A DNA stretch of 34,379 bases from Nitrincola schmidtii (GCF_008973715.1 NZ_WBOL01000020.1:1-34379), one strand, 5' to 3'; numbered from the stretch's first letter, positions 23,530 through 34,194 are shown. Notes: generated by a model not told the origin, from the letters alone. Translations and numbers: made by a program.

Positions 23530-26265
23530 ATGAGTGAACAGCATCTACCTATTATTCTAGTCGACGGATCATCCTATTTGTACCGTGCTTTTTTTGCTTC
23601 ACAACAGGCAGACCTTCGCACCAAGGATGGATTTCCTACCGGAGCCGTGCGCGTAGTGACATCGATGCTGCGTAGTTTACTCAAACAATATCCTCAAAGC
23701 CCGGTTACCGTTGTTTTTGATGCGAAAGGAAAAACCTTTCGCGATGAGTTGTTTGCCGAGTATAAAGCGAATCGACCTTCCATGCCGGATGATCTGCGTT
23801 TGCAGGTAGAGCCGATTCACCAGATCGTTCGTGCGATGGGAATAGAGGTGATCGTTGAAGATGGCGTTGAGGCAGACGATGTTATCGGGACGCTAGCAAG
23901 AGAAGCAACTGAACAGCAGCGTCCGGTCATTATTTCCACAGGCGACAAGGATATGGCGCAGTTGGTGAATGAGCATGTCACGCTCATCAACACCATGAAC
24001 GATAGCAAAATGGATATCGAGGGCGTTAAAGAAAAATTTGGTATTCCACCCGAGTTGATTATCGATCTATTAGCGCTTCAAGGCGATAAAGTGGATAACA
24101 TTCCCGGTGTTCCGGGTGTCGGTGAAAAAACTGCGCTAGCACTGCTACAGGGTATCGGTGGCATTCCTGCACTTTATGAGAATTTGGACAAAATAGCGGA
24201 CTTGGGTTTTCGTGGTTCGAAAACGATGGCGCAAAAACTGTTGGATCACAAAGCAGATGCCGAGCTGTCTTATCAGCTTGCGACCATTAAAACGGATGTT
24301 ACTCTGCATGTGAAATTACAGGATATTCCGTGTCCGCAACCTCACAATGACCAGTTGTTAACCTTATTCCGTCAGTATGAGTTCCGCTCTTGGGTAGAGG
24401 AGCTGGAAGCCGGTGTTCCTATTAAGTCTGCTGAAACACCAGCCATAGAAGCAGTAGAAACAGATTATCAGGTTATTTTGACTTGGGATGCGTTTGATGA
24501 ATGGTTCAAGCGTCTTGAAGCGGCTGACATTTTTGCACTAGACACCGAAACCACCAGCTTGAACTATATGGAAGCCGAATTGGTTGGCTTCTCTTTTGCG
24601 ATAAAACCGGGTGAGGCGGCTTATTTACCGGTAGCGCATGACTATGTAGGGGTTCCAGATCAGCTTGATCGAAAAGCGGTATTAGAGCGTCTTAAACCAC
24701 TACTAGAAAACCCCAAGCAAGCCAAGCTAGGCCAACACATTAAATACGATATGAATGTGTTGGCTAACTATGGAATTGAGCTTAAGGGTGTGGTTGCAGA
24801 TACCATGATGGCTTCCTATGTGTTGAACTCTACCGCCGGTCGTCATGATATGGACAGCTTGGCTGATCGATTCTTGGGGCATAAAACCATCACTTTTGAG
24901 GAGATCGCCGGTAAAGGAAAGCAACAACTTACCTTTAATCAAATCGATCTAGAAGAGGCCGCGCCTTATGCTGCTGAAGATGCTGATATTACCTTAAGAC
25001 TTCACCAACAAATCATCAGTCAACTGCAATCAGAGCCATCGCTGATGTCGGTACTTAACGACCTAGAAGTGCCGTTGATTCCCGTACTGGCAAAAATAGA
25101 GCGCAATGGTGCCTGTGTCGATGCCAGCTTGTTATCCATTCAAAGTCGTGAATTGGAAATCCGTTTGCATGAGTTGGAGCAGCAGGCTTATGAGTTGGCA
25201 GGTGAAACCTTCAATCTAGGTTCACCCAAACAACTACAGGTGATCTTGTTTGAAAAGCAAGGAATACCCGTTCGCAAGAAAACACCGAAAGGCGCTCCTT
25301 CAACCGCAGAGGAGGTGTTACAGGAGCTGGCGCTGGACTATCCATTACCAAAAGTCATCATAGAACATCGTGGTTTAAGTAAGTTGAAGTCAACTTATAC
25401 CGATAAGCTGCCGCTGATGATCAATCCTCGAACGGGTCGAATCCATACCTCTTATCATCAAGCCGTCACAGCCACAGGTCGCTTATCGTCTTCTGATCCT
25501 AATCTACAAAATATACCCATCAGAACAGCGGAAGGTCGTCGCATCCGTCAGGCATTTATTGCACCAGAGGGTTACTCCATTGTTGCTGCGGATTATTCCC
25601 AAATTGAATTGCGTATCATGGCGCATCTGTCTGGTGATGATGGGCTCCTAAATGCCTTTGCTGAAGGTAAAGATATTCATCGTGCCACAGCTGCTGAGGT
25701 GTTTGGTGTCAGCCTAGCAGAGGTCTCGGCAGATCAGCGCCGCAGTGCTAAAGCAATTAATTTTGGTTTGATTTATGGTATGTCTGCCTTCGGTTTGGCA
25801 AAGCAGTTAGGTTTAGGTCGAAATGAAGCGCAGGCTTATATCGATCACTATTTTGCGACCTATCCGGGAGTGCAGCGTTATATGGACAATACCCGTGCAC
25901 AAGCGCATGAAAAAGGCTATGTTGAAACCTTGCGTGGTCGTCGACTCTATTTACCTGAAATTAATTCGAAAAATGGGATGCGACGTCAAGCCGCTGAACG
26001 TACGGCGATCAACGCGCCGATGCAAGGCACCGCTGCTGATATTATTAAACAAGCGATGATTAATGTGGATGAATGGCTGGCTAATGGCGAGTTTGACGCC
26101 AAGATGATCATGCAGGTACATGATGAACTGGTTTTTGAAGTGAAAACGGAACAGGTGCCGAGCTTTATTGAACAGGTTACCCAGCAAATGGAACGAGCAG
26201 ATCAGTTGAAAGTGCCGTTGTTAGTTGAAGCGGGTCACGGAAAAACCTGGGATGCAGCACATTAA
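23530..26265 (+). CDS. polA: DNA polymerase I
   Basis: 911 aa. ATG 23530 is chosen because [22 protein letters not shown] aligns with the normal N terminus; an ATG at 23479 would add 17 residues. The flap/5' nuclease domain ([43 protein letters not shown]) is followed by a 3'-5' exonuclease with its DTE intact ([21 protein letters not shown]), so proofreading should work. The polymerase domain has motif [17 protein letters not shown], motif [20 protein letters not shown] and motif [12 protein letters not shown], and ends GKTWDAAH. It removes RNA primers and fills gaps in replication and repair. A 231-bp gap with a probable small RNA separates it from engB. Confidence 0.97.
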   Translation: MSEQHLPIILVDGSSYLYRAFFASQQADLRTKDGFPTGAVRVVTSMLRSLLKQYPQSPVTVVFDAKGKTFRDELFAEYKANRPSMPDDLRLQVEPIHQIVRAMGIEVIVEDGVEADDVIGTLAREATEQQRPVIISTGDKDMAQLVNEHVTLINTMNDSKMDIEGVKEKFGIPPELIIDLLALQGDKVDNIPGVPGVGEKTALALLQGIGGIPALYENLDKIADLGFRGSKTMAQKLLDHKADAELSYQLATIKTDVTLHVKLQDIPCPQPHNDQLLTLFRQYEFRSWVEELEAGVPIKSAETPAIEAVETDYQVILTWDAFDEWFKRLEAADIFALDTETTSLNYMEAELVGFSFAIKPGEAAYLPVAHDYVGVPDQLDRKAVLERLKPLLENPKQAKLGQHIKYDMNVLANYGIELKGVVADTMMASYVLNSTAGRHDMDSLADRFLGHKTITFEEIAGKGKQQLTFNQIDLEEAAPYAAEDADITLRLHQQIISQLQSEPSLMSVLNDLEVPLIPVLAKIERNGACVDASLLSIQSRELEIRLHELEQQAYELAGETFNLGSPKQLQVILFEKQGIPVRKKTPKGAPSTAEEVLQELALDYPLPKVIIEHRGLSKLKSTYTDKLPLMINPRTGRIHTSYHQAVTATGRLSSSDPNLQNIPIRTAEGRRIRQAFIAPEGYSIVAADYSQIELRIMAHLSGDDGLLNAFAEGKDIHRATAAEVFGVSLAEVSADQRRSAKAINFGLIYGMSAFGLAKQLGLGRNEAQAYIDHYFATYPGVQRYMDNTRAQAHEKGYVETLRGRRLYLPEINSKNGMRRQAAERTAINAPMQGTAADIIKQAMINVDEWLANGEFDAKMIMQVHDELVFEVKTEQVPSFIEQVTQQMERADQLKVPLLVEAGHGKTWDAAH

Positions 26266-26329
26266 TTGAAAGAGTTGGTAACTAAGATTTCTATGGATTC
26301 TAGAAGCCTTAAGCTGGTCTGACTTTTAA

Positions 26330-26492
26330 TTTAATTAGGCCTTAAGTTAGAGGAACCTTTTGAGTCAGCTAGGCTCTATATTTTTGAGCCCATATGACCG
26401 TCATGTGCCAGTGAAAGCCAAGGCTCAATTCGCGTGGAAGCGTAAGCCCTCTATTCCAAGTGGTCCCCTTCTTGGAGTTGAGGGCTTTTTTT
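26330..26492 (+). ncRNA. Candidate small RNA between polA and engB
   Basis: The polA–engB gap has a strong intrinsic terminator on the plus strand 180 bp after the polA stop. Before it are structured stretches, such as GGCTC (26372-26376) pairing with GAGCC (26386-26390). The same interval encodes Spot 42 in E. coli and ErsA in P. aeruginosa, which share position but not sequence. A possible promoter, CTGACT with TTAAGT 17 bases on, is weak. The 5' end given is a guess. The alternative is simply a long polA 3' untranslated region. Confidence 0.38.
26444..26492 (+). terminator. Intrinsic terminator downstream of polA / candidate sRNA
   Basis: AAGCCCTC (26444-26451) pairs with GAGGGCTT (26480-26487), with an inner CCAAG/CTTGG stem (26456-26460, 26471-26475), and runs into a T-tract to 26492. 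The engB stop lies just beyond, so it can serve the convergent gene too. Confidence 0.82.
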
Positions 26493-26496
26493 CAGC

Positions 26497-27171
26497 TTAA
26501 TCTAAAGATGGTTGATGAGTTAGGTTATCAGTTTGACCGTCTAGATCGTCGCTAGTTGGCAACAAAAGCTCGCTCAAGCGTTTACGAAGTGTATCCACTC
26601 CATCTTTTTTTAATGCAGAAAAGGTTTGTAGCGTAACACCGTCACCCAGACGCTTGCGAAGTTGAGCTGTTAGTTTTAACAAGGTGCTTTGCGCAGGGCC
26701 ACGTGTCAGTTTGTCGGCTTTTGTTAACAGAACATGCAAAGGCATCCCCGTTTTCTCACACCAGCTCACCAACATTTCATCAAACTCTTTCATTGGATGG
26801 CGAATATCCATGACAAGAACCACACCTTTCAGCGCTTCACGATGTTGCAGGTAGGCATCCAAATGTTTTTGCCAATGAACCTTCATTGCGATTGGTACTT
26901 TAGCATAACCATAACCGGGTAAATCGACGATGCGAATGCCTGGAATATTCAAGTCAAAAAAGTTAATCAGTTGTGTTCTGCCTGGTGTTTTAGAGGTTCT
27001 GGCAAGCTTGCCATTTTGAGTTAATGTATTGATTGCGCTTGATTTTCCAGCGTTTGATCGACCTGCAAAAGCCACTTCAGCAATACTGTCGTCAGGGCAT
27101 TGATGAAGCTTATCAGCACTGACAAAATAGCGTGCTTGATGAAAATTAAGTGAACTTTGGTTTTCGGACAT
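26497..27171 (-). CDS. engB: Ribosome biogenesis GTP-binding protein YihA/EngB
   Basis: 224 aa from ATG 27171 ([10 protein letters not shown]); GTGAG is just upstream, and a start 30 bases earlier is less likely. GTPase motifs: G1 GRSNAGKS, G2 region TPGRTQ, G3 DLPGYG, G4 TKAD and the G5-like SALKKDG. It is needed for assembly of the 50S subunit. It lies opposite polA across the small-RNA interval and divergent from cytochrome c4, the order known in Pseudomonas. Confidence 0.96.
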   Translation of the reverse strand: MSENQSSLNFHQARYFVSADKLHQCPDDSIAEVAFAGRSNAGKSSAINTLTQNGKLARTSKTPGRTQLINFFDLNIPGIRIVDLPGYGYAKVPIAMKVHWQKHLDAYLQHREALKGVVLVMDIRHPMKEFDEMLVSWCEKTGMPLHVLLTKADKLTRGPAQSTLLKLTAQLRKRLGDGVTLQTFSALKKDGVDTLRKRLSELLLPTSDDLDGQTDNLTHQPSLD

Positions 27172-27238
27172 TCGTATCTCACTATGATAGGATCGCCACA
27201 CTGAACAAAATGCGTTCCAGTTTGTGAGGATATTAGTT

Positions 27239-27244
27239 TATAAT
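27239..27244 (+). promoter_or_regulatory. Possible -10 of the cytochrome c4 promoter
   Basis: A perfect TATAAT lies 122 bases upstream of the cytochrome start. The best -35 at 17-18 bases is poor (TTCCAG at 27215-27220), so the call rests on the -10 alone. Confidence 0.3.
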
Positions 27245-27366
27245 ATATCCAATTTTACCCGTGAACTGAGAGAACCTCTAGTCAGGGTAGTCACAAATAC
27301 GAGGTCAGCACCGAATAAAGCGGCAGCTGGACAAAAAATTTATTAGCAAAAGTCTGGGTCGAGTCA

Positions 27367-27972
27367 ATGAACAAACTACTGATCAGCTTACTGGTAAGTG
27401 TTGGAATCACAGGTATGGCACATGCCACCGGTGGCGATGCAACTGCTGGGTCTCAAAAAGTTGCTGTCTGTGCAGCATGTCACGGTGCCGATGGTAATAG
27501 TCCAATGGGCGCATTTCCAAGTTTAGCCGGACAAAGTTCTCGCTATTTGCTCAAGCAGATGCAAGATCAACTAAGCGGTGCGCGAGTCATTCCTGAAATG
27601 ACAGGTATGCTTGACGGTTTGTCAGAGCGTGATATGCGTGATATTGCTGCGTTTTACGAAAGACAAACACCGGTTATCGGTCAAACACCCGCTGAAATGT
27701 TAGAGCTTGGTAAAAGTATCTATCGTGCAGGTATTGCTGATAAAGGCGTAGCTGCTTGTGCTGCTTGTCACATGCCAAGTGGTCAGGGTAACAACCCTGC
27801 TCGTTTCCCTGCGTTGAGCGGTCAGCATCCTGAATACACTGCATTGCAGTTAAGAAAGTTTGCTTCTGAAGAGCGTCATAACGATCCTAACCGTATGATG
27901 CGTGATATTGCAGTTAAGATGTCTGATGCGGAAATGGAAGCAGTAGCTCACTTTATTCGTGGTCTACACTGA
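27367..27972 (+). CDS. Dihaem cytochrome c4
   Basis: 201 aa. A signal peptide (residues 1-20, ending MAHA) is followed by two similar halves, each with a c-type haem motif CAACH (35-39 and 131-135) and a distal Met-rich region (PEMTGML; NRMMRDIAVKM). The length and two-domain plan are those of cytochrome c4, a periplasmic electron carrier that supplies cytochrome oxidases, often membrane-attached. Haem attachment needs the Ccm system, not in the window. It is followed by a strong terminator and dsbA, the same neighbours as in Pseudomonas. Confidence 0.93.
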   Translation: MNKLLISLLVSVGITGMAHATGGDATAGSQKVAVCAACHGADGNSPMGAFPSLAGQSSRYLLKQMQDQLSGARVIPEMTGMLDGLSERDMRDIAAFYERQTPVIGQTPAEMLELGKSIYRAGIADKGVAACAACHMPSGQGNNPARFPALSGQHPEYTALQLRKFASEERHNDPNRMMRDIAVKMSDAEMEAVAHFIRGLH

Positions 27973-27994
27973 TTTTAATTCTTAAAGACTCGAT

Positions 27995-28026
27995 AAAGGG
28001 TAGCTAATGCTACCCTTTTTGTTTTT
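27995..28026 (+). terminator. Intrinsic terminator after cytochrome c4
   Basis: A perfect 10-bp stem, AAAGGGTAGC with GCTACCCTTT, around TAAT (27995-28018), then a T-rich run to 28026. Confidence 0.92.
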
Positions 28027-28099
28027 TAACGTAGAACTTTACTCAAGTATTGCTGTCGATATCGATTGAGTTTGCCATTGATAATAAAGTGAGAAAATT

Positions 28100-28741
28100 A
28101 TGTTGAAAAAAACTGTATGGGCAATTTATTTGCTTTGTTTTTCCATTACTGTAGCTGTTGCTCAAGAAGCACCTGATTTTGAAGCAGGTGTTCATTATGA
28201 AGTTTTACCCACCGCTGTTCCAACAAGTGATCCTGAAAGAATTGAAGTGGTTGCGGTGTTTGCCTATAGCTGTCCCCACTGTGCTAGTCTTGAACCAAGT
28301 TTGCAAAGCTGGGCGAGTCAGTTAAACGATGATGTTTACTTCACTCATTTGCCTGCAGTTTTTTCACGTAACTGGGAGCCTTTGGCAAGAGCTTATTATG
28401 TGGCTGAGTTAAGTGGCAAATTAGATGAGGCGCACATGCCAATGTTTGATGCTATCCATGTGCAAAATAACCGCTTTCGTAGCACGGAAGATATAGCCGC
28501 TTTTTATACTAACTATGGTATCGACAAGGACGAGTTTATGAAGCTTTATAACTCCTTTGCAGTTGATACACGCATCAAGCAAGGCCAAGCCCGCTTAAGA
28601 GGTTATCAGATCACTGCTGTTCCTGCGATGGTAGTCAATGGTAAATACCATATTACTGGTGCTATGGCTGGTAGTAACACCGGTATGCTTCGTGTGGCTA
28701 ATTATCTGATTGAAAAAGAACGTGCTGCGTTGGCTAATTAA
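28100..28741 (+). CDS. dsbA: Thiol:disulfide interchange protein DsbA
   Basis: 213 aa. A signal peptide ends at about residue 21 (TVAVA before QEAPD). The thioredoxin fold has the CPHC active site at 58-61 (FAYSCPHCASL) with the helical insert and the cis-proline loop ITAVPAMVVNGKYHI. It introduces disulfides into exported proteins and is re-oxidised by DsbB. It stands alone between two terminators, downstream of cytochrome c4. Confidence 0.94.
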   Translation: MLKKTVWAIYLLCFSITVAVAQEAPDFEAGVHYEVLPTAVPTSDPERIEVVAVFAYSCPHCASLEPSLQSWASQLNDDVYFTHLPAVFSRNWEPLARAYYVAELSGKLDEAHMPMFDAIHVQNNRFRSTEDIAAFYTNYGIDKDEFMKLYNSFAVDTRIKQGQARLRGYQITAVPAMVVNGKYHITGAMAGSNTGMLRVANYLIEKERAALAN

Positions 28742-28767
28742 GACGCCCTGTTCAATACTATTTTAAG

Positions 28768-28814
28768 CCACTGTTGTGATTGTTTGTTCTAAATGATCAC
28801 GTCAGTGGTTTTTT
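28768..28814 (+). terminator. Intrinsic terminator after dsbA
   Basis: CCACTG (28768-28773) pairs with CAGTGG (28803-28808), extended inside by GTGAT/ATCAC, then six T residues (28809-28814). Confidence 0.72.
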
Positions 28815-28863
28815 GGTTTATAGTATATGCATCATTTATAGGGCGTAATGGGAGTTGGCTGCA

Positions 28864-30243
28864 ATGGCAGGCTCGGATGACTGGCAGAAGAAATACAAGA
28901 TACTCTCTAAAGAGCTAGAGCAGGCGGAGGAATATACATCACGTTTGCTTGAACAGTTAAGAATGATCCTTACGCATCTCAGTATTGCTTTAAAAGGGCA
29001 GGATGAAGAGTTAGATGATGTTATGTATCGTTTGGTCGGTTCAATGGGTTCTATAGAAGTCCGTAAACTTCGCAGTTATGCAAAAAATATTGAAAACCGT
29101 GTAACTGCCCTAAGCACAGAACCTGCTGCCTCTGCCGAAGCTTTATCTCATTCAATCGATACTTTAGAGAATGATTTAAGTGAAGACTTAGCAGATAATC
29201 GCGATTTGGAAGTTGTTGAGATTACAGTTCGTCTATTGGAAGTTCTTCAGCTACTCCGTATACCTAATGAGCACAGTCATCACCTCCATTCTTTAATCGC
29301 AGAGATAGAATCTAATCCTCATTTACAGCGCTTACCTGCCATCTTAGACGATCTGATCAAGTTGATGCGCTTGGCTGGTATGAACCTAGGTGAGGACTTT
29401 GAAGATTACCTGCTGAGTTTGAATCAGCAACTTTCCTATGTGCAAAACTTTTTAACTGAGAGCCAGAAAGAAGAGTTGAAAGCTAGTCAGCGGCAAAGTG
29501 AATTGGATAGAGCGGTTCGTCAGGATGTTTCTGAAATCAATCATACGGTTAAGCAGTCCAATGACCTAGTGGAATTAAAGCAGGCAGTGAGTCGTCAGTT
29601 GGCAAGTATTATAAAGTCGATGGATGAACATAAAAAATCTGAAGAGACCCGTGAACATTGCTTGAAGCAACGTTATGACGAGTTGCTAGGGAAGGTAGCT
29701 CAGATGGAAAAAGAAGCCGAGCAGGTTAAGCATCGCATAGAAGAAGAGCAGCTTAAAGCTCGTACCGATCCATTGACGGGTTTACCTAATCGTTATGCTT
29801 ATGATCGTCATATCATTAATGAGCTAGAAAGATGGGAACGCTACAATATTATGTTTTCCCTCTGTGTTGCAGATTTAGACTTCTTTAAACAAGTGAACGA
29901 TGATTATGGTCATTTGGCTGGAGATAAAGTATTGCGATTAATGGCACGTATTCTGCAAAAAAACTTGCGAAAAATTGATATTGTCACCCGTTTTGGGGGT
30001 GAAGAATTTGTCATCATCATGCCATCAACGGATGGCGCTGCTGCCACTCAAGCTGTTGAGAAAGTCAGAAAAGTGATTGAAGAAAGCCCATTTAACTTTC
30101 AAGGTAAGCCGGTTCGCATTACCATGTCATTTGGAGTTACCGAAGTCCAGTCAGGAGATACTCCAGACGAAATTTTCTCAAGAGCAGACCGGATGCTCTA
30201 TCATGCTAAAGAAACAGGCCGCAACAAAGCCTTGTTAGGATAA
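28864..30243 (+). CDS. GGDEF-domain diguanylate cyclase
   Basis: 459 aa from ATG 28864, with GGAG 9 bases upstream; a TTG three codons earlier is in frame. The first ~290 residues are helical with no membrane segment and end in a coiled coil (SEETREHCLKQRYDELLGK and on). The catalytic domain has DPLTGLPNRYAYDR, the signature GGEEF in RFGGEEFVIIMP, and an inhibitory I-site RKID five residues before it, so activity and product feedback both look intact. It makes cyclic di-GMP in the cytoplasm. Its place after dsbA and cytochrome c4 equals that of PA5487 (DgcH) in P. aeruginosa. Confidence 0.92.
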   Translation: MAGSDDWQKKYKILSKELEQAEEYTSRLLEQLRMILTHLSIALKGQDEELDDVMYRLVGSMGSIEVRKLRSYAKNIENRVTALSTEPAASAEALSHSIDTLENDLSEDLADNRDLEVVEITVRLLEVLQLLRIPNEHSHHLHSLIAEIESNPHLQRLPAILDDLIKLMRLAGMNLGEDFEDYLLSLNQQLSYVQNFLTESQKEELKASQRQSELDRAVRQDVSEINHTVKQSNDLVELKQAVSRQLASIIKSMDEHKKSEETREHCLKQRYDELLGKVAQMEKEAEQVKHRIEEEQLKARTDPLTGLPNRYAYDRHIINELERWERYNIMFSLCVADLDFFKQVNDDYGHLAGDKVLRLMARILQKNLRKIDIVTRFGGEEFVIIMPSTDGAAATQAVEKVRKVIEESPFNFQGKPVRITMSFGVTEVQSGDTPDEIFSRADRMLYHAKETGRNKALLG

Positions 30244-30279
30244 TTCAATACTTATTCATTCGTTACAGGATGCTATCAC

Positions 30280-31911
30280 GTGCGACCCGTGTTTCGCTCT
30301 ATCAAGATTTTTTGGGTTATAGCCCGCTTCAGATTAGATACATTTTTCTTAAACCCAACCTTGCCCTGGGTATTAAGAGTATTATTGTATCTGCTCCCTT
30401 GGCGTCTGTTTTTCTCAGCCAAGCAGTCGGAGGCGGTTCGCTTAAGATTAGCTTTAGAGGCGCTCGGTCCGGTGTTCATCAAATTTGGACAAATGCTGTC
30501 AACACGTCGAGATTTATTGCCAGATGAAATCGCTATCGAATTAGCACGACTTCAAGATAACGTGCCTTCATTTTCCAGCCAGAAAGCCAAGCAGATTATT
30601 GAGCGATCTTTAGGTCAATCAGTGGAAGCTCTGTTTCAGGTTTTCGAATCAGAACCGATGGCCTCTGCATCCGTTGCTCAAGTCCATAGTGCGACACTCT
30701 TTGATGGGCGAGCAGTGGTGGTTAAAGTGATACGTCCGGGTATAGAAAAAGTAATACAGCAAGATATTTCATTGCTTTACACTTTGGCTTGGTTGGTCTG
30801 TCATCTTTGGTCGGAAGGTCGACGTTTACGCCCCGTTGAAGTGGTTGAAGAGTACGAGCAAACGATTTTTGACGAATTGGATTTGCGCAAAGAAGCGGCG
30901 AATGGGTCACAGTTAAGACGCAACTTTGAAGGCTCTGGCATTCTTTATATACCAGAAATTTTTTGGGATTATACGCGTCGTAACGTACTTGTCATGGAGC
31001 GGATATATGGTATCCCTGTGGCAGATATGGAGCAGCTTAATGCTCAGAATACGGATATGGAAAAGCTTGCCGAGCGGGGCGTAGAGATCTTCTTTACCCA
31101 AGTATTCCGTTACAGTTTTTTTCATGCGGATATGCACCCGGGGAACATCTTCGTATCGCGAGAGCGACCAGATGATCCGCAATACATCGCTGTAGATTTT
31201 GGTATTATTGGCTCGCTTAGTGCTGAAGATCAAAGCTATCTTGCTCGTAATCTTTTGGCATTTTTTCGTCGTGACTATCGTCAGGTCGCGCAACTTCATA
31301 TTGATTCTGGTTGGGTCCCAAGAGATACCAATGTTCATGCTTTTGAGACAGCTATACGCAGTGTATGTGAGCCCATATTTGAGAAGCCATTAAAAGAAAT
31401 TTCATTCGGTATGGTGTTGCTTGGATTATTCCAAACAGCTCGTCGCTTCAATATGGAAGTGCAGCCACAATTAGTATTGTTACAGAAAACGCTGCTAAAT
31501 ATTGAAGGGCTAGGACGTCAGTTATATCCAGAACTAGATCTGTGGAAAACCGCGAAACCTTTTCTAGAGGAATGGATGAAGGAGCGTATGAGTATTAAAG
31601 CGGTTGCTAATAGTATTCGTCAGCAAGGACCAGAATGGCTAGAAAAGCTGCCACTAATGCCACAATTGGTATTTGATGCACTTCAGCAAACTGCACATCA
31701 AACAGAGAAAAAGTTTGAGTATTCTGAGCAGTTGGCTGTAAAACAATATTTAAGAGCTAGATCCACACGTCGACATCTTTTGCTAGGAGCTACCGCACTA
31801 TTTGCAGTAGCGGTGATAGCGCAGCCTAGTTTGCAGCACACATTAGATGGCTTGCCATGGTATGGTTGGTTGGTAGCAGGTATTGGCTGGTTAAGCTTAT
31901 GGCGAGCATGA
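30280..31911 (+). CDS. ubiB: Ubiquinone biosynthesis protein UbiB (ABC1/ADCK family)
   Basis: 543 aa starting at GTG 30280, with AGGA nine bases upstream. [16 protein letters not shown] is the KxGQ motif of the family, [11 protein letters not shown] the alanine-rich nucleotide loop, [11 protein letters not shown] and [13 protein letters not shown] the kinase-like motifs and DFGIIG the metal-binding site. The last 50 residues form two membrane segments. An ATPase that supports coenzyme Q assembly at the inner membrane. It is followed by hisI, hisE and tatABC, the order seen in other gammaproteobacteria, but without ubiE and ubiJ in front, where the diguanylate cyclase stands. Confidence 0.95.
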   Translation: MRPVFRSIKIFWVIARFRLDTFFLNPTLPWVLRVLLYLLPWRLFFSAKQSEAVRLRLALEALGPVFIKFGQMLSTRRDLLPDEIAIELARLQDNVPSFSSQKAKQIIERSLGQSVEALFQVFESEPMASASVAQVHSATLFDGRAVVVKVIRPGIEKVIQQDISLLYTLAWLVCHLWSEGRRLRPVEVVEEYEQTIFDELDLRKEAANGSQLRRNFEGSGILYIPEIFWDYTRRNVLVMERIYGIPVADMEQLNAQNTDMEKLAERGVEIFFTQVFRYSFFHADMHPGNIFVSRERPDDPQYIAVDFGIIGSLSAEDQSYLARNLLAFFRRDYRQVAQLHIDSGWVPRDTNVHAFETAIRSVCEPIFEKPLKEISFGMVLLGLFQTARRFNMEVQPQLVLLQKTLLNIEGLGRQLYPELDLWKTAKPFLEEWMKERMSIKAVANSIRQQGPEWLEKLPLMPQLVFDALQQTAHQTEKKFEYSEQLAVKQYLRARSTRRHLLLGATALFAVAVIAQPSLQHTLDGLPWYGWLVAGIGWLSLWRA

Positions 31912-31982
31912 TTTGGGCTGGTTCGGCTTGAGTTGATAGGCTATGCTAGTGCGCTTTTAATAAACGGATCAGGAAAGCACTT

Positions 31983-32375
31983 ATGAATGATGCATGGTTA
32001 GATGAAGTCTGTTGGGATGAACAAGGTTTAGTACCTGCCATCGCTCAAGACATCCATACTGGCCGTATCATGATGTTCGCTTGGATGAATCGTGAGTCAT
32101 TAAAGCTTACGGTACAAGAAAAGCGAGCTATTTATTGGTCAAGATCTCGTCAAAGACTTTGGCGAAAAGGTGAAGAGTCGGGGCATGTTCAGCAGTTACA
32201 TGACATTCGCCTTGACTGCGATGGTGACGTTGTATTGTTAGTGATTGAACAGCTGGGTGGTATTGCGTGTCATACCGGTAGAGAAAGCTGTTTTTATCGA
32301 AAGCTGAGTGCTCAAGGTGAATGGCTAGTAACTGATGAAGTACTTAAATCGCCAGACGCTATCTATCAGAAATAG
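31983..32375 (+). CDS. hisI: Phosphoribosyl-AMP cyclohydrolase
   Basis: 130 aa. Zinc and magnesium sites are visible in [31 protein letters not shown] and [11 protein letters not shown]. It opens the adenine ring of phosphoribosyl-AMP, the third step of histidine synthesis. AGGAAAG lies before the ATG. It is a single-domain protein, with HisE separate and 12 bp downstream, unlike the fused HisIE of E. coli. Confidence 0.96.
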   Translation: MNDAWLDEVCWDEQGLVPAIAQDIHTGRIMMFAWMNRESLKLTVQEKRAIYWSRSRQRLWRKGEESGHVQQLHDIRLDCDGDVVLLVIEQLGGIACHTGRESCFYRKLSAQGEWLVTDEVLKSPDAIYQK

Positions 32376-32387
32376 AAAGGTATCATC

Positions 32388-32720
32388 ATGAGCCAAGTGT
32401 TACAGCAGTTAAGTGATGTACTAGAGTCGAGAAAATTGGCTGCACCAGAAAGCTCTTATGTAGCCAGTCTTCACGCGAAAGGGCTTAACAAGATTCTAGA
32501 AAAGGTAGGCGAAGAGGCGACAGAGACCATCTTGGCCGCTAAAGATGCCGAGCTGACACAAGAGAAGGCAGAGTTAATCTATGAAACGGCTGATTTATGG
32601 TTTCATACCTTGGTGATGCTTTCGCACTTAGATATCAAGCCTCAGTCTATATTGGATGAGCTTGCACGCCGCTTTGATCTTTCAGGGTTGGAAGAAAAAG
32701 CTTCACGTAACAAAGAATAA
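32388..32720 (+). CDS. hisE: Phosphoribosyl-ATP pyrophosphatase
   Basis: 110 aa. The MazG-like helical fold shows in [32 protein letters not shown] and [17 protein letters not shown], with the Glu residues that bind magnesium. It hydrolyses phosphoribosyl-ATP to phosphoribosyl-AMP, the second step of histidine synthesis, and so supplies HisI. It is the last enzyme gene before tatA, 58 bp on. Confidence 0.95.
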   Translation: MSQVLQQLSDVLESRKLAAPESSYVASLHAKGLNKILEKVGEEATETILAAKDAELTQEKAELIYETADLWFHTLVMLSHLDIKPQSILDELARRFDLSGLEEKASRNKE

Positions 32721-32778
32721 CGATTAGATTAACGAATTCTGATCAGCTTAGGCTGACAATGACAACTGGAGAAAAGCA

Positions 32779-33048
32779 ATGGGTTTTGGTGGAATCAGTA
32801 TTTGGCAGTTAGTGATTGTACTCGGCATTGTCGTGCTGTTGTTTGGAACGAAAAAGCTTCGTAACCTAGGTGGCGATTTGGGTAGCGCCGTTAAGGGCTT
32901 TAAAAAAGCGATGACTGATGACGAGCAAAAAGAAGCGTCAGAAGCTCAAGAAAATAAAAAGCTAACCGCTGACGATGCTGCATTTACTAAGCAAGATGAG
33001 TCTGCGGATGCTGCAAAAGAAAAAGCAAAAGTCGATAGCGAAAAGTAA
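32779..33048 (+). CDS. tatA: Sec-independent translocase subunit TatA
   Basis: 89 aa. One N-terminal membrane segment ([18 protein letters not shown]), then the [24 protein letters not shown] hinge and amphipathic helix, then a charged tail. It forms the transport oligomer for folded proteins with twin-arginine signals. GGAGAAAAG is upstream. The window's one clear Tat substrate, phoX, is dead. Confidence 0.95.
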   Translation: MGFGGISIWQLVIVLGIVVLLFGTKKLRNLGGDLGSAVKGFKKAMTDDEQKEASEAQENKKLTADDAAFTKQDESADAAKEKAKVDSEK

Positions 33049-33059
33049 GCGCATATTAA

Positions 33060-33416
33060 ATGTTTGATATCGGTTTTGCCGAACTACTGATTATAGGTGT
33101 CGTTGCTTTGCTGGTGCTAGGGCCGGAAAAGTTGCCTGTGGCTGTTAAAACCTGCGGTATGTGGATTGGTCGCATCAAGCGATCAGTCACAGCTATTCAG
33201 CATGAGATCAGTGAAGAGCTGCGTGTTGAAGAGTTGCGCCGTACAACGGCGATCAGTAAAGAGGAACTAGAAAAAGAGCTTAGTGAAATGCGTAAGCCTT
33301 TTAAAGCAGCAGCTAAAGATGTTGAATCAGCTGTTGCTGATGAAAAGCCGCAAGCTAAGACTGCTTCCTCTAGTTCAGAGTCTTCAAAAACAGAAAGTGA
33401 TAAAAGTAACGCATGA
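33060..33416 (+). CDS. tatB: Twin-arginine translocase subunit TatB
   Basis: 118 aa. MFDIGFAELLIIGVVALLVLG and PEKLPVAVKT are typical of TatB, followed by an amphipathic helix with IGRIKRSV and a Ser/Lys/Glu-rich tail. It binds signal peptides together with TatC. The gene starts 11 bp after tatA without a good ribosome binding site and overlaps tatC by 4 bases. Confidence 0.94.
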   Translation: MFDIGFAELLIIGVVALLVLGPEKLPVAVKTCGMWIGRIKRSVTAIQHEISEELRVEELRRTTAISKEELEKELSEMRKPFKAAAKDVESAVADEKPQAKTASSSSESSKTESDKSNA

Positions 33417-34171
33417 GCGACTCAACCAATGATCAAGAGCAACCCTTAATCTCTCATCTTGTGGAGTTGCGACAAAGGCTAATGCGTGCGGTATTAGCCG
33501 TGTTTATTTTGTTTTTAGCACTCTTCTATTTTGCTAACGATTTATATCTATTTATATCGGCACCGCTGACAGCGCTGTTACCAGAAGGTACCAGCATGAT
33601 AGCAACCGATGTTACCTCACCGTTTTTTGCGCCCTTCAAGTTAACACTAGTGGCTGCAATGGCTTTAGCGATGCCCTATATTTTGCATCAGATTTGGTCA
33701 TTTATATCTCCAGGTTTGTATGCAAATGAAAAGAAGTTCGCTATTCCACTGCTGATTTCCAGTATCTTGCTTTTTTATGCAGGAATCGCTTTCGCATACT
33801 TTGTTGTCTTTCCATTGATCTTTGGTTTCTTTACTAGCGTGGGACCAGAGAATGTTGCGGTAATGACGGATATCAGCAGCTACCTTAATTTCGTATTAAA
33901 ACTATTCTTTGCATTTGGTTTAGCCTTTGAAATTCCTATTGCAACACTTCTGCTAATCAAGTCAGGTGCGATTTCAGCAAAAGACTTAGCTGCTAAACGT
34001 GCATATGTGATTGTAGTATGCTTCGTCTTTGGTATGTTGTTAACTCCACCCGATGTCATTTCACAGAGTCTTTTAGCCGTACCTATGTGGTTGCTTTTCG
34101 AAGTAGGCTTGTTCATGTCTCGGTTTATTGTCGCTGACTCCAAAGAAGACGAAGAAGAAAGGGTTGGTTGA
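33413..34171 (+). CDS. tatC: Twin-arginine translocase subunit TatC
   Basis: 252 aa with six membrane segments. LISHLVELRQRLMRAVLAV, the conserved PF-x-x-x-K region (SPFFAPFKLTLVAAM), WSFISPGLYANEKKFA, FAFGLAFEIPIATLLL and GMLLTPPDVISQSLLAVPMW are the family landmarks. It is the core receptor for twin-arginine signals. Its ATG overlaps the tatB stop (ATGA), so the two are coupled. An rRNA promoter follows 54 bp later. Confidence 0.96.
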   Translation: MSDSTNDQEQPLISHLVELRQRLMRAVLAVFILFLALFYFANDLYLFISAPLTALLPEGTSMIATDVTSPFFAPFKLTLVAAMALAMPYILHQIWSFISPGLYANEKKFAIPLLISSILLFYAGIAFAYFVVFPLIFGFFTSVGPENVAVMTDISSYLNFVLKLFFAFGLAFEIPIATLLLIKSGAISAKDLAAKRAYVIVVCFVFGMLLTPPDVISQSLLAVPMWLLFEVGLFMSRFIVADSKEDEEERVG

Positions 34172-34194
34172 TTTTTAAACAGTTAACATCCTGT

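Noticed and set aside
26266-26496. A Spot 42 or 6S RNA sequence match
   Set aside because: I could not align the interval to either RNA by eye; only the position supports a small RNA.
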